This document shows, in pieces, positions 53,706 through 62,768 of a stretch of DNA of 64,000 bases (position 1 is its first letter; each line of letters opens with the position of its first letter). The translations under genes were made by a program, and so were the position numbers. The notes under the pieces are model-generated. The model searched no databases. It was not told the DNA's origin and saw only the letters and a program-made list of their open reading frames with translations. This DNA comes from Methylotuvimicrobium alcaliphilum 20Z (GTDB taxonomy: Bacteria; Pseudomonadota; Gammaproteobacteria; Methylococcales; Methylomonadaceae): NCBI RefSeq assembly GCF_000968535.2, contig NC_016112.1, forward strand, positions 3,844,001 to 3,908,000, read 5' to 3'.

Positions 53706-53831
53706 TAGAATTTGGTCGTAAATAACTTCCCTATTTTTGGAGGGTTCGGTAACTCGCTTGGCCTACCAATCGAGCTACCGAACCCTCAACAAAGCTCATA
53801 GTTACTGGACGTTATTATCACGAAGCCCTTA
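53706..53831. repeat. Minimal family-A element between mreB and mreC
   Basis: This is a 126-bp element bounded by TA at each end. The terminal repeats are tagaatttggtcgtaaataa and the partner gttattatcacgaagccctt. An inner inverted repeat, gagggttcggtaactcg (53740-53756) with cgagctaccgaaccctc (53771-53787), has one mismatch in 17. It lacks the central core present in longer copies. It accounts for much of the unusually long mreB-mreC gap; the rest shows nothing recognisable. Confidence 0.78.
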
Positions 53832-54045
53832 CTAAAACAATTTCCACGGATAGAGTGTCGATTCGAATGATACGCAATCGAACTATCCAAATAATATTCT
53901 GTCCGCTATGGGATATACATCGCGCGGTCATGCATGTAGCTAGCTTTTATGGCAATACTATCGAACAAAAGAGCTCGCCAAAAACCCGCAAACATGGCCG
54001 CGCGAATTATCTTTTCCTGTACGGTTCATTTTCGAGGTAATCGTT

Positions 54046-54927
54046 ATTAATCCTTTATTTGCCACCGGCCCTTCGATTAATACGCGACTGCTGGTGGCGG
54101 TAGTGGCTTCAATCGCGCTTCTGGTCGCTGAACGCAAAAGCTCGCAACTGGACAAACTTCGCAGCGTACTATCAATGATTACCTATCCGATTCAATCGAT
54201 TACGGACTGGCCTCTACATCACTCAAAAGAAACGGTAGAATCGATAAAATCACTTTATAGTTTAAAAGAAGAAAATGAACAGCTACGCCAAGAACAATTG
54301 ATTTACAAATCCCAATTGCTTAAATATGAAGCCCTGGAGAAGGAAAATATCCGGCTAAGGGCATTACTGGAAAAATCCTTTAAACTGGGCGAACAGGTAC
54401 TGGTGGCCGAGTTATTATCCGTCAACCTAGCGCCTTTCGAACATGTCGTCGTCGTCGATAAAGGAACGCGGTTCGGCGTACATGCTCAACAAGCGGTTTT
54501 GGATGCATATGGCGTGGTCGGCCAAGTATACCGTGCGCTTCCGCTTAACTCCGAGATCATGTTAATTACCGATCCCGGCCATGCAATTCCAGTACAGATC
54601 AATCGCAACGGCTTACGTACGATCGCAGTCGGCAGCGGGCGAATCAATAGGCTAATATTGCCTTATTTAGCGAATAACGCCGACATCAAGGAAGGCGACC
54701 TACTGATTAGTTCAGGCCTAGGCGGTATTTTTCCGCAAGGCTATCCTGTTGCTGTCGTCGAAAAAATAATCCCCCAGCCTAACAAACCTTTTGCCGAAAT
54801 ATACGCAACCCCTAAGGCGCAATTAAATCGAAGCCGGGAATTGTTAATCGTATGGAAAAGCGAAGCGCCTATCCCGCTGGAAACTCAAGAAACAGAACAA
54901 GCGGATGAAAATCATGCCGAAGAATAA
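54046..54927 (+). CDS. mreC: Rod shape-determining protein MreC, apparent ATT start
   Basis: MreC is a membrane-anchored periplasmic scaffold of the elongasome, linking MreB/MreD to PBP2 and RodA. The frame from 54046 gives 293 residues: (I/M)NPLFATGPSINTRLLVAVVA, a transmembrane helix, a coiled coil near 70-110 (SLKEENEQLRQEQLIYKSQL) and the beta-barrel domain. The NPLFxxGPS start is conserved in MreC, yet the only initiator that keeps it is ATT, with a gaggt site 7 bases upstream. No ATG, GTG or TTG lies in frame between a stop at 53941 and the GTG at 54094. Starting at that GTG would remove 16 residues. Confidence 0.9.
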   Translation: MNPLFATGPSINTRLLVAVVASIALLVAERKSSQLDKLRSVLSMITYPIQSITDWPLHHSKETVESIKSLYSLKEENEQLRQEQLIYKSQLLKYEALEKENIRLRALLEKSFKLGEQVLVAELLSVNLAPFEHVVVVDKGTRFGVHAQQAVLDAYGVVGQVYRALPLNSEIMLITDPGHAIPVQINRNGLRTIAVGSGRINRLILPYLANNADIKEGDLLISSGLGGIFPQGYPVAVVEKIIPQPNKPFAEIYATPKAQLNRSRELLIVWKSEAPIPLETQETEQADENHAEE

Positions 54928-55402
54928 TACTTTCGGCTACGGCCGCTATCTTCTCTCGATCATATTTGCCATGAGCCTGAATATTGCCGCCTGGCCTCAA
55001 CCTATGGCGCCATTCAATCCCAATTGGATATTACTCGTAGTTATTTACTGGGTACTGGCAGCACCCGAACGAGTCGGCATATTTAGCGCTTGGACCATCG
55101 GCTTACTGACTGACGTATTAACCGGTAGAATGCTAGGCTTGAATGCGCTCATCAACTCGCTAGTTGCCTTCCTGTGTTTGAGGTTACACAAGCGACTCAG
55201 ACAATACCCGATTCTGCAACAAGGCCTATTTATCTTTTTTTGCCTTCTCGTATCTCAATTTTTGATTTTCTGGATCACTGATAGCCAAACTATCGCACGC
55301 GCTTCGTACACTTTTTGGTTACCCGTACTAACCGGCACCCTTTTCTGGCCTTTAGTCTTTTTTTCTTTGCGTGCAATACGGCTCTACCGACGCATTCGTT
55401 GA
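54905..55402 (+). CDS. mreD: Rod shape-determining protein MreD
   Basis: This inner-membrane protein is an elongasome component that binds MreC. The 165-residue product has about five hydrophobic segments and the family marker PFNPNWILLVVIYWVLAAPE near 36-55. GLLTDVLTGRMLGLNALINS lies near 66-85. It overlaps the end of mreC by 23 bases; an ATG three codons later (54914) is an alternative start. Confidence 0.95.
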   Translation: MKIMPKNNTFGYGRYLLSIIFAMSLNIAAWPQPMAPFNPNWILLVVIYWVLAAPERVGIFSAWTIGLLTDVLTGRMLGLNALINSLVAFLCLRLHKRLRQYPILQQGLFIFFCLLVSQFLIFWITDSQTIARASYTFWLPVLTGTLFWPLVFFSLRAIRLYRRIR

Positions 55403-55414
55403 GTCGTTCGTCTC

Positions 55415-57274
55415 ATGCCTCGCACCTACACCATAAAAAACCCGGCGGAGGAAAACCGCATTTTTACGGGACGCGCCATTGTCGCGATGATCTTCATTCT
55501 ACTGCTGTCGATCGGCTTAATCGTCCGTTTGGTTTACTTGCAGATCGTCGGTCACGAACATTACGCGACCCTAGCAAAAAACAATCACATTAAAATATCG
55601 CCGCTGCCACCGACCCGCGGCATCATCTTCGACCGAAAAGGTAGGGTGTTGGCAGATAATGTTCCAACATACAGCCTTGAATTGATCCCCGAACAAATCA
55701 AAAATCTCGACAATACGCTCGCACGATTACAAGAATTACTGGACATTCCCGAAGATAAAATCGAGCAGTACCAAAAATTGCGCAAACGCGAAAAACGCTT
55801 TACCAGCACACCGCTATTATTGCGCATGTCCGAGGAAGAAATCGCCAAGTTTGCTGCAGTTAGACCTTATTTTCCCGGTGTCGATATTCATGCTCGTTTG
55901 GTCAGGCACTACCCCTACGACATTCTAACTTCACATGTCATCGGTTATGTTGGCCGCATCAATGAAAATGAATTAAAAACGCTCCCGGTCTCCGAATATC
56001 GCGGCACTCACCATGTCGGGAAAGTTGGGATCGAATTAGCTTATGAAACCGAACTACACGGCAAAGCCGGCTATGCCGAAATAGAAACCAACGCGCAATC
56101 TCGAGCGATCAGTACTTTAAAAACAGTCGATCCGACTGCGGGATCGAACCTACACCTAACCCTCGATATCGATCTACAAAAGATCGCTTATGATGCACTC
56201 GATATTTATAACGGGGCGGTCGTGGCGATCGAGATAAAAACCGGCGGCGTCTTGGTATTTACCAGTCGCCCCGGCTTCGACCCGAATCCGTTCGTCTACG
56301 GCATCGACAGTAAATCTTATAAAGAACTGCAAACCTCGGATGCCCAACCGATGTTTAATCGAGCGCTGAGAGGTCAATACCCGCCCGGCTCAACAATCAA
56401 GCCTTTTATGGCCTTGGCAGGGCTTGAATATCAAGTGACCCACCCAGGCCAAAAGACTTATTGCCCCGGTTATTTTCAACTTCCCAATGTCAAACATAAA
56501 TACCGAGATTGGAAAAGAGGAGGCCATGGTACGGTGGATCTTAATCTCGCAATCGTGCAGTCTTGCGATGTTTACTTTTACAGCCTGGCTTTATCGCTCG
56601 GCATCGACAACATCCACCGTTTTTTCACGAAGTTCGGCTTCGGAGAAAAATCCGGCATCGACCTAGTCGGCGAACTATCAGGCCTACAACCCTCTAAACA
56701 ATGGAAGCGCAAAGCCCGTAATCAATCCTGGTATCCCGGCGAAACGGTTATTACCGGCATCGGCCAAGGTTATACTCAGGTCACGCCGCTGCAATTAGCT
56801 CGAGCTACTGCTACGCTGGCTAATAAAGGCAAGGTCGTCCATCCGCACTTAGTAGGCTCGTTTACCGAGAATGGTACTCTGAAACCCGCCGAAGCCAAAC
56901 CGGAAACCACTCTCGCGCTAAATCCTAGAAATATCGACGCGGTCGTCTCTGCCATGATCAATGTCGTACATAGCGCTAGGGGGACGGCCAGAATCATCAG
57001 CCGGGGCATCGATTATCAAATTGCCGGCAAAACCGGCACGGCCCAGGTCTTTACCGTCAAACAAGAAAAGCGCTATAACGAAAACGAAATCGCTTTTAAA
57101 CTACGCGATCATGCTTTATTCATGGCATTCGCGCCGGCTCACGACCCACAAATCGCAGTTGCCGTCATTGCCGAGAACGGCGGTCATGGCGGCTCGGTTG
57201 CGGCACCGATAGCCGGAAAAATCATTCGTCAATATTTACAGGAACCCAGCGATGAAGACCGAAACGCGCAGTGA
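55415..57274 (+). CDS. mrdA: Penicillin-binding protein 2
   Basis: This is the monofunctional transpeptidase of the rod system, working with the glycosyltransferase RodA encoded next. The 619-residue protein has one N-terminal membrane helix (AIVAMIFILLLSIGLIVRLV) and a dimerisation domain with PTRGIIFDRKGRVLADNVPT near 66-85. The transpeptidase domain has the SxxK motif in PPGSTIKPF (catalytic Ser near 328), SCD as the SxN-type motif, and KTG in AGKTGTAQVF. It overlaps rodA by 23 bases. Confidence 0.99.
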   Translation: MPRTYTIKNPAEENRIFTGRAIVAMIFILLLSIGLIVRLVYLQIVGHEHYATLAKNNHIKISPLPPTRGIIFDRKGRVLADNVPTYSLELIPEQIKNLDNTLARLQELLDIPEDKIEQYQKLRKREKRFTSTPLLLRMSEEEIAKFAAVRPYFPGVDIHARLVRHYPYDILTSHVIGYVGRINENELKTLPVSEYRGTHHVGKVGIELAYETELHGKAGYAEIETNAQSRAISTLKTVDPTAGSNLHLTLDIDLQKIAYDALDIYNGAVVAIEIKTGGVLVFTSRPGFDPNPFVYGIDSKSYKELQTSDAQPMFNRALRGQYPPGSTIKPFMALAGLEYQVTHPGQKTYCPGYFQLPNVKHKYRDWKRGGHGTVDLNLAIVQSCDVYFYSLALSLGIDNIHRFFTKFGFGEKSGIDLVGELSGLQPSKQWKRKARNQSWYPGETVITGIGQGYTQVTPLQLARATATLANKGKVVHPHLVGSFTENGTLKPAEAKPETTLALNPRNIDAVVSAMINVVHSARGTARIISRGIDYQIAGKTGTAQVFTVKQEKRYNENEIAFKLRDHALFMAFAPAHDPQIAVAVIAENGGHGGSVAAPIAGKIIRQYLQEPSDEDRNAQ

Positions 57275-58382
57275 ACAATTCGTGCCGCACTCGCTCCTCG
57301 GCAATCTATTGAGAAAACTGCATATCGACATTCCCTTGCTGATATGTTTACTGCTAGTTCTTAGCCTAAGCTTTCTAATTTTGTATAGCGCTAGCGGACA
57401 AGATACCAACATCTTGATCCGTCAGGCCACCCGCATGCTGATTGCCTTTGTCCTGATGATCGTACTTGCGCATATTAATCCTTATCAATTCAAACGCTAT
57501 TCGACGATTCTATACGGAATCGGCGTAACCTTGCTGGTTGCCGTACTAATCATTGGACAAATCGGTAAAGGCGCACAGCGTTGGCTCGACTTAGGCTTCT
57601 TTCGCTTTCAGCCCTCGGAAATGCTTAAGATTACCGCACCGATGATGATTGCCTGGTATTTATCGGAAAACACTTTGCCCCCGAAGTGGAAACAAATGGG
57701 TATCGCAGGCTTGTTGCTCCTGCTGCCGACGCTATTGATTGCAAAGCAACCCGATCTCGGCACCTCGATATTGGTGTTCAGCTCGGGAGCCGCGGTCATT
57801 TTTTTTGCCGGACTATCATGGCGATTCATCATCAGCATCAGCATCAGCATTGCCTCGCTGACTCCTATTATTTGGCATTTTATGCGCGATTATCAACGCG
57901 CCCGGGTTTTGACCTTTCTCGACCCGGAAGCCGACCCGCTCGGACGCGGCTATCATATCATCCAATCGAAAATAGCCATCGGCTCCGGCGGCATCTTCGG
58001 CAAGGGCTGGCAAGGCAGTACCCAGGCCCAACTCGATTTTCTGCCGGAAAGCTCAACCGACTTCATTTTCGCAGTATTTGCCGAAGAATTCGGTCTCTCC
58101 GGTTGCCTTGTGTTAATCGCGCTCTACATTGTCATTATCAGTCGTTGCCTGTATATTTCAATACAAGCGCAAGACAGTTATAGCCGCTTATTGGCGGGAA
58201 GCCTCAGCTTTACCTTTTTTGTCTACGTCTTTGTTAACATAGGCATGGTCATCGGCATCCTTCCGGTTGTCGGTGTTCCGTTACCGCTGATCAGCTACGG
58301 CGGCACCTCAATGGTTACCTTGCTGGCCGGATTCGGTATCTTGATGTCCATACACACCCATAAAAAATTCTTACCGACCTAA
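57252..58382 (+). CDS. rodA: Peptidoglycan glycosyltransferase RodA
   Basis: This SEDS-family polymerase makes glycan strands for elongation together with PBP2. The 376-residue membrane protein has about ten hydrophobic segments. Conserved SEDS motifs are present, such as FRFQPSEMLKITAPMMIAWY near 117-136, KQPDLGTSILVF near 165, the loop ESSTDFIFAVFAEEFGLSGC near 267-286 and the C-terminal VVGVPLPLISYGGTSM. It runs straight into mltB with a 2-base gap. Confidence 0.99.
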   Translation: MKTETRSEQFVPHSLLGNLLRKLHIDIPLLICLLLVLSLSFLILYSASGQDTNILIRQATRMLIAFVLMIVLAHINPYQFKRYSTILYGIGVTLLVAVLIIGQIGKGAQRWLDLGFFRFQPSEMLKITAPMMIAWYLSENTLPPKWKQMGIAGLLLLLPTLLIAKQPDLGTSILVFSSGAAVIFFAGLSWRFIISISISIASLTPIIWHFMRDYQRARVLTFLDPEADPLGRGYHIIQSKIAIGSGGIFGKGWQGSTQAQLDFLPESSTDFIFAVFAEEFGLSGCLVLIALYIVIISRCLYISIQAQDSYSRLLAGSLSFTFFVYVFVNIGMVIGILPVVGVPLPLISYGGTSMVTLLAGFGILMSIHTHKKFLPT

Positions 58383-58384
58383 CG

Positions 58385-59713
58385 ATGACCCTACATCCAT
58401 TAACAATTTTATTCCTCGGCAGCACACTAATGCTGGGCGCCGGCAACAGCTATTCAGCCGAAACCGCCGCGGCCGTATCGAAGACTAGCGGCCTACCCGC
58501 AAACATGTCGGCATTCATTCGCACAATGTCGGACAAACACAACTTCAGCAAAAACGAGCTCTATCGCTTGTTTCAATCGGTCGAATTACAGCCGCGCATC
58601 ATCGAAGCGATCACACGGCCAGCCGAGGCGATGCCCTGGTATAAATACCGAAAAATATTCATGACCGAGGCGCGAATCGAAGGCGGCGTAAAATTTCTAA
58701 AAGATAACGCTGCCGCCTTATCCGCCACTGAGCAAAAATACGGCATTCCGCCGGAAATCATTGTCGCGATCATCGGCGTCGAGACCTCCTACGGCGCCAA
58801 CAAGGGGAGCTATCGCGTGATCGATGCATTGTCGACTCTCGCATTCAATTACCCGAAACGCAGCCCGTTTTTCACCAGCGAACTCGAAAACTTTTTGCTA
58901 TTGTGCCGCGAAGAAAAAATCGATCCGCTGCAGCCGACCGGTTCCTATGCCGGCGCAATGGGCATTCCGCAATTCATGCCCAGTAGTTTCAGAGCTTATG
59001 CGGCTGATTTTGAAGAAGACCAAAAACGGGACATTTGGAATAACCCGGCGGACGCGATAGCCAGTGTCGGTAATTATTTTTTCAAACATCACTGGCAACG
59101 AGACCAACCGGTGGCATTTCGGGCGAGCGCACAAGGAAACGCTTACCGGCAAGCACTGCAGGGCGATATCAAGCCTGACCGCACTATCTCGCAGTTAAAA
59201 GCGCTGCAAGTCAAACCTCAACAAACGCTCACTGCGGATATAAAGGCTAAATTACTGACCTTTGAACTCGAACAAGGACAGGAGCTTTGGCTAGGATTGG
59301 ATAACTTCTATGTTATCACTCGCTATAATCACAGTCCGCTTTACGCAATGGCGGTTTATCAGCTCAGCCGTGCGATTGCCGAGCACCCGGAAACGCCAAA
59401 GATAAGCGCCAGCTTACCGGACGCCCCAGTCGCAGCCCCTTCCCTCCCTGAAAGCGGTCCACAAGCCCCCATCTATATCCAACTGGGTGCTTTTGGTAAT
59501 GAAGCCAATGCTCAAGCTTTACGTAAAAAAATCGCCGAACACAGCCTCCTGCCGCTACCCAAAATTAAACCCGTTACTCAAAACGGAACGACGCTTCACA
59601 AAGTGCAAATCGGCCCGTTAAAATCCGCCGAAGACGCCGAGCGATTAAACGCCAAACTGAATGAAATCGGCATCGATCAAACACGGTATATCGTCGAAAG
59701 CATCGGAAATTAA
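58385..59713 (+). CDS. mltB: Membrane-bound lytic murein transglycosylase B with C-terminal SPOR domain
   Basis: It cleaves glycan strands with formation of 1,6-anhydro-muramic acid. The 442-residue precursor has a signal peptide (first 25 residues). The MltB/Slt35 catalytic domain has the acid Glu133 in IIGVETSYGANKG, and GAMGIPQFMPSSFRAYAADF lies near 197-216. A proline-rich linker near 345-360 follows. The last 80 residues (PIYIQLGAFGNEANAQALRK ... LHKVQIGPLKSAEDAERLNA) form a SPOR domain, which binds denuded glycan at septa. In related bacteria this domain is on RlpA, usually the next gene; no rlpA is here. Confidence 0.92.
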   Translation: MTLHPLTILFLGSTLMLGAGNSYSAETAAAVSKTSGLPANMSAFIRTMSDKHNFSKNELYRLFQSVELQPRIIEAITRPAEAMPWYKYRKIFMTEARIEGGVKFLKDNAAALSATEQKYGIPPEIIVAIIGVETSYGANKGSYRVIDALSTLAFNYPKRSPFFTSELENFLLLCREEKIDPLQPTGSYAGAMGIPQFMPSSFRAYAADFEEDQKRDIWNNPADAIASVGNYFFKHHWQRDQPVAFRASAQGNAYRQALQGDIKPDRTISQLKALQVKPQQTLTADIKAKLLTFELEQGQELWLGLDNFYVITRYNHSPLYAMAVYQLSRAIAEHPETPKISASLPDAPVAAPSLPESGPQAPIYIQLGAFGNEANAQALRKKIAEHSLLPLPKIKPVTQNGTTLHKVQIGPLKSAEDAERLNAKLNEIGIDQTRYIVESIGN

Positions 59714-59730
59714 CTAATCACTGTTACAAT

Positions 59731-60921
59731 ATGAGCTTCTGTTTTTGCATGCCCACACCGCGAATAATGACCTCCTCAAAAGTTTACCTCAGCCTGATTG
59801 TTTATCTATTTTTTAGCTTATTGCAAACGGCAAACGCGGCTTCCGATCCGATCATGATTCCTTCGCCGCCGGGTGTCGCCGCAAGTAGTTATATTTTGCT
59901 CGATGCCGATAGCGGCAAAGTGCTGGGCGAAAACAATGCCGACGTCAAGCTCCCCCCCGCCAGTCTGACCAAAATCATGGCCGTTTATGTCGTCTTCACC
60001 GAATTGAGTAAAGGCCACCTGAGCCTTAGCGAAAATGTCACGGTCAGTCAAAAGGCCTGGCGCACCCCAGGCTCGCGCATGTTTATCGAAGTCAACAAAC
60101 AAGTCACGGTCCAAGAGTTACTCAAAGGTATCATTATCCAATCGGGGAATGACGCGAGCGTCGCACTAGCTGAACATGTCGCCGGAGACGAAGCCACTTT
60201 CGCCGAAATGATGAACCAACAAGCCGCCATACTCGGCATGAAAAACAGCCATTTCGTCAATAGCATGGGACTGCCCGACGACGACCATTACACGACCGCG
60301 CAAGACTTGGCTATTCTAACTCGCGCAATGATTCGTGAATTCCCTGACTACTATGCGTGGTTTTCGGAAAAAGAATATACCTACAATAAAATTACCCAAC
60401 GCAATCGCAACAAGCTTCTTTGGCGCGACCCAAGCGTCGACGGCGTCAAAACGGGCCATACCGAAGCGGCCGGTTACTGCTTAGTCGCATCGGCGGTTCG
60501 CGATGGCATGCGCCTGATCTCTGTAGTCATGGGAACGAAAAGCGAACGCGCCCGCGCCAATGAAAACCAGTCTTTGCTCAATTACGGTTACCGCTTCTAC
60601 GAAACCCATCGACTTTACAAAGGCAATGAAGCCTTGACCGAAACCCGCATCTGGAAAGGTGCGGATAAAAACTTGTCTTTAGGCCTAGCCGAAGATCTTT
60701 ATGTCACGATCCCACGCCGCCATTACGAAGACTTGAAGGCTGTCATTAATTTTGAACAAAAAATCATCGCACCGGTCAACCAAGGCGACAATTTAGGCAC
60801 CGTTAGTGTGACACTGGCCGGCGAACCATTAATGGAAAAGAATCTAATCGCACTAACTACCGTAGAAAAAGGCAACTTAGTGCGCAAACTTTACGACACT
60901 GTTCTCATGTTGGTGAAATAA
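59731..60921 (+). CDS. dacA: D-alanyl-D-alanine carboxypeptidase (PBP5 family)
   Basis: It trims the terminal D-Ala from peptidoglycan pentapeptides in the periplasm. The 396-residue precursor has the three active-site motifs SxxK (ASLTKIM near 77-83), SxN (SGND near 137-140) and KTG (VKTGHTEAAG near 241-250), then the C-terminal beta domain and an amphipathic membrane anchor (NLVRKLYDTVLMLVK). The signal peptide reads best from the internal ATG at 59767 (MTSSKVYLSLIVYLFFSLLQ, cleavage after TANA). The true start may therefore be there; neither start has a good ribosome-binding site. Confidence 0.97.
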   Translation: MSFCFCMPTPRIMTSSKVYLSLIVYLFFSLLQTANAASDPIMIPSPPGVAASSYILLDADSGKVLGENNADVKLPPASLTKIMAVYVVFTELSKGHLSLSENVTVSQKAWRTPGSRMFIEVNKQVTVQELLKGIIIQSGNDASVALAEHVAGDEATFAEMMNQQAAILGMKNSHFVNSMGLPDDDHYTTAQDLAILTRAMIREFPDYYAWFSEKEYTYNKITQRNRNKLLWRDPSVDGVKTGHTEAAGYCLVASAVRDGMRLISVVMGTKSERARANENQSLLNYGYRFYETHRLYKGNEALTETRIWKGADKNLSLGLAEDLYVTIPRRHYEDLKAVINFEQKIIAPVNQGDNLGTVSVTLAGEPLMEKNLIALTTVEKGNLVRKLYDTVLMLVK

Positions 60922-60925
60922 AAAA

Positions 60926-61771
60926 ATGAGCGATAACCCGACAGTTTATTTAAACGGCCAGTATCTTCCGCTCGATCAAGCCAAAATCTCAGTGCTCGAC
61001 CGCGGCTTTTTATTCGGCGACGGCATTTACGAAGTCATTCCGGCTTATGCCGGGCGCTTATTCCGCCTGCCGGAACACATCGACCGTCTCGAAGCCAGCC
61101 TGAAAAGCATTCGCCTAAATAGCCCTCACAGCCGCGAGCAATGGGCCGGTATTTTAGAGCCGCTACTCGAACCGGGACAGGATCAATACATTTATCTGCA
61201 AATCACGCGCGGCGTAGCGCCGAAACGTGACCATGCATTCCCCGAGCATATCGAACCAACCGTGTTCGCCATGTGCTCGCCTATCGTGCCCTTAAGCGGC
61301 CGCGATAGTGGCGTCAAAGCCATCACGCTCGACGACACCCGCTGGGCATTATGTCATATCAAAGCGATTACCTTACTAGCCAACATTTTGCTTAGACAAA
61401 ATGCGGTCGATCAAGGTTGTACCGAGGCGATATTAGTCAAAGACGGCTACGTGACAGAAGGGGCGGCCAGCAATATTTTCGCAGTCCTCGATGGCATTCT
61501 GGTGACGCCGCCGAAAGGCGAAGAAATTTTGCCCGGCATCACCCGCGATGTCATTCTGGAACTCGCGAGGACCAATGACATTCCCTATAGTGAAGATATT
61601 ATTTCGCTCGAAGCCCTGAAAACCGCCGACGAAATCTGGCTTACCAGCTCGACCCGCGAAATTATTCCGGTCGTCGAACTCGACTCGGAACCGGTCTCGG
61701 ACGGTAAACCGGGACCGGTTTGGCAAAAAATGCATCAACTTTATCAAGAGTTCAAGAAAGCCCAATCATGA
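60926..61771 (+). CDS. dat: D-amino-acid aminotransferase (class IV, PLP)
   Basis: This is a fold-type IV PLP enzyme of 281 residues. Lys146 (CHIKAITLLANILLRQ) should bind PLP, and Glu178 (DGYVTEGAASNIF) the pyridine nitrogen, one residue off from the Bacillus D-amino-acid transaminase. The start DRGFLFGDGIYEVIPAYAGR near 25-44 also matches that enzyme rather than branched-chain transaminases. It likely interconverts D-Ala and D-Glu with 2-oxo acids, fitting its place between dacA and lipoate genes, where it is common in gammaproteobacteria. It overlaps the next gene by 4 bases. Confidence 0.93.
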   Translation: MSDNPTVYLNGQYLPLDQAKISVLDRGFLFGDGIYEVIPAYAGRLFRLPEHIDRLEASLKSIRLNSPHSREQWAGILEPLLEPGQDQYIYLQITRGVAPKRDHAFPEHIEPTVFAMCSPIVPLSGRDSGVKAITLDDTRWALCHIKAITLLANILLRQNAVDQGCTEAILVKDGYVTEGAASNIFAVLDGILVTPPKGEEILPGITRDVILELARTNDIPYSEDIISLEALKTADEIWLTSSTREIIPVVELDSEPVSDGKPGPVWQKMHQLYQEFKKAQS

Positions 61772-62034
61772 GCGAACAAGAAGATATACTGAAATTCCCC
61801 TGCCGCTTTCCAATTAAAGCGATGGGCATGAACAGCATTGAATTAGATATTCATGTCGTCGAAATCATTCGGCGCCATGTCAACGACCTTCACGAAGGCG
61901 CAGTCACATCGCGCCCCAGTAAAGGCGGAAAGTACACTTCAGTAACCGTCACTATCACCGCGACCAGCAAACAACAACTGGATGCGATTTATCAGGATTT
62001 AACCGACTCGCCGCTCGTGTTGATGGCTTTATAG
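61768..62034 (+). CDS. ybeD: YbeD-like DUF493 protein
   Basis: This is an 88-residue small alpha-beta protein with an ACT/ferredoxin-like fold, of unknown exact role. It starts MSEQEDILKFPCRFPIKAMG and has HEGAVTSRPSKGGKYTSVTV near 46-65. The ATG overlaps the dat stop (ATGA). The gene is conserved between dacA and lipB in many gammaproteobacteria, which suggests a link to lipoylation or wall metabolism, but none is proven. Confidence 0.94.
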   Translation: MSEQEDILKFPCRFPIKAMGMNSIELDIHVVEIIRRHVNDLHEGAVTSRPSKGGKYTSVTVTITATSKQQLDAIYQDLTDSPLVLMAL

Positions 62035-62159
62035 TGCTAAACGAATCACGTTTTCCAATGAAGACTTTCCATGAAGTATCATTGACGGCAGTGATAATGA
62101 AGAATATCGGCGATAATTCCTATCCCTATAATCAGCGCTCCATTGCATAAGATAACACG

Positions 62160-62768
62160 ATGACACTGGCGATCCGCAACCTCGGTCTGCAACCCTACGA
62201 AGGGGTTTGGCGCGACATGCAAACGTTCACGCAGCAACGCGCCCCCCATACTCCGGACGAACTGTGGATCGTAGAACACCCACCGGTTTATACGCTCGGT
62301 TTGAACGGCAAACGCGAACACCTCTTGCAAGCCAGCGATATTCCCGTCGTACAAACCGATCGAGGCGGCCAGATCACCTACCACGGCCCGGGACAACTGG
62401 TACTGTATACATTGCTGGACATCAAGCGCTTGAGCCTGGGTATCCGAGCACTGGTCACGACGCTCGAGCAAGCAATTATAGAAACGCTGGCCCAATACGG
62501 CATCCAAGCATCGTCGCAAGCCGATAAACCCGGCGTTTATGTCGCGGACAAAAAAATCGGCTCCATCGGACTACGGGTAAAAAAAAACTGCAGCTATCAC
62601 GGACTTAGCTTGAATAACCGCATGGACTTAAGACCGTTCGACCGAATTAACACTTGCGGCTACGCCGGCATGCAAGTCACGCAGTTAGCCGACTTCGGCA
62701 TCGAAATCGAAACTAGCGAACTGGCCGTGCCGGTCGCTCACGCCATCACTCAGGCAATATCACGATGA
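62160..62768 (+). CDS. lipB: Octanoyl-ACP:protein octanoyltransferase LipB
   Basis: It moves octanoate from acyl carrier protein to lipoyl domains, before sulfur insertion by LipA. The 202-residue product has [20 protein letters not shown] near 63-82, the catalytic lysine in [20 protein letters not shown] near 124-143 and the catalytic cysteine in [13 protein letters not shown] near 163-175. Its stop overlaps the lipA start (ATGA). Confidence 0.98.
   Translation: MTLAIRNLGLQPYEGVWRDMQTFTQQRAPHTPDELWIVEHPPVYTLGLNGKREHLLQASDIPVVQTDRGGQITYHGPGQLVLYTLLDIKRLSLGIRALVTTLEQAIIETLAQYGIQASSQADKPGVYVADKKIGSIGLRVKKNCSYHGLSLNNRMDLRPFDRINTCGYAGMQVTQLADFGIEIETSELAVPVAHAITQAISR

Noticed and set aside
53855-54040. 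Small plus-strand frame before mreC considered as a leader gene
   Set aside because: No ribosome-binding site and no similarity. It ends just before the mreC start in another frame and gives no better explanation for the missing ATG.
57686-58183. 165-residue plus-strand frame inside rodA
   Set aside because: Out-of-frame shadow of a strongly conserved membrane protein; arginine- and histidine-rich.
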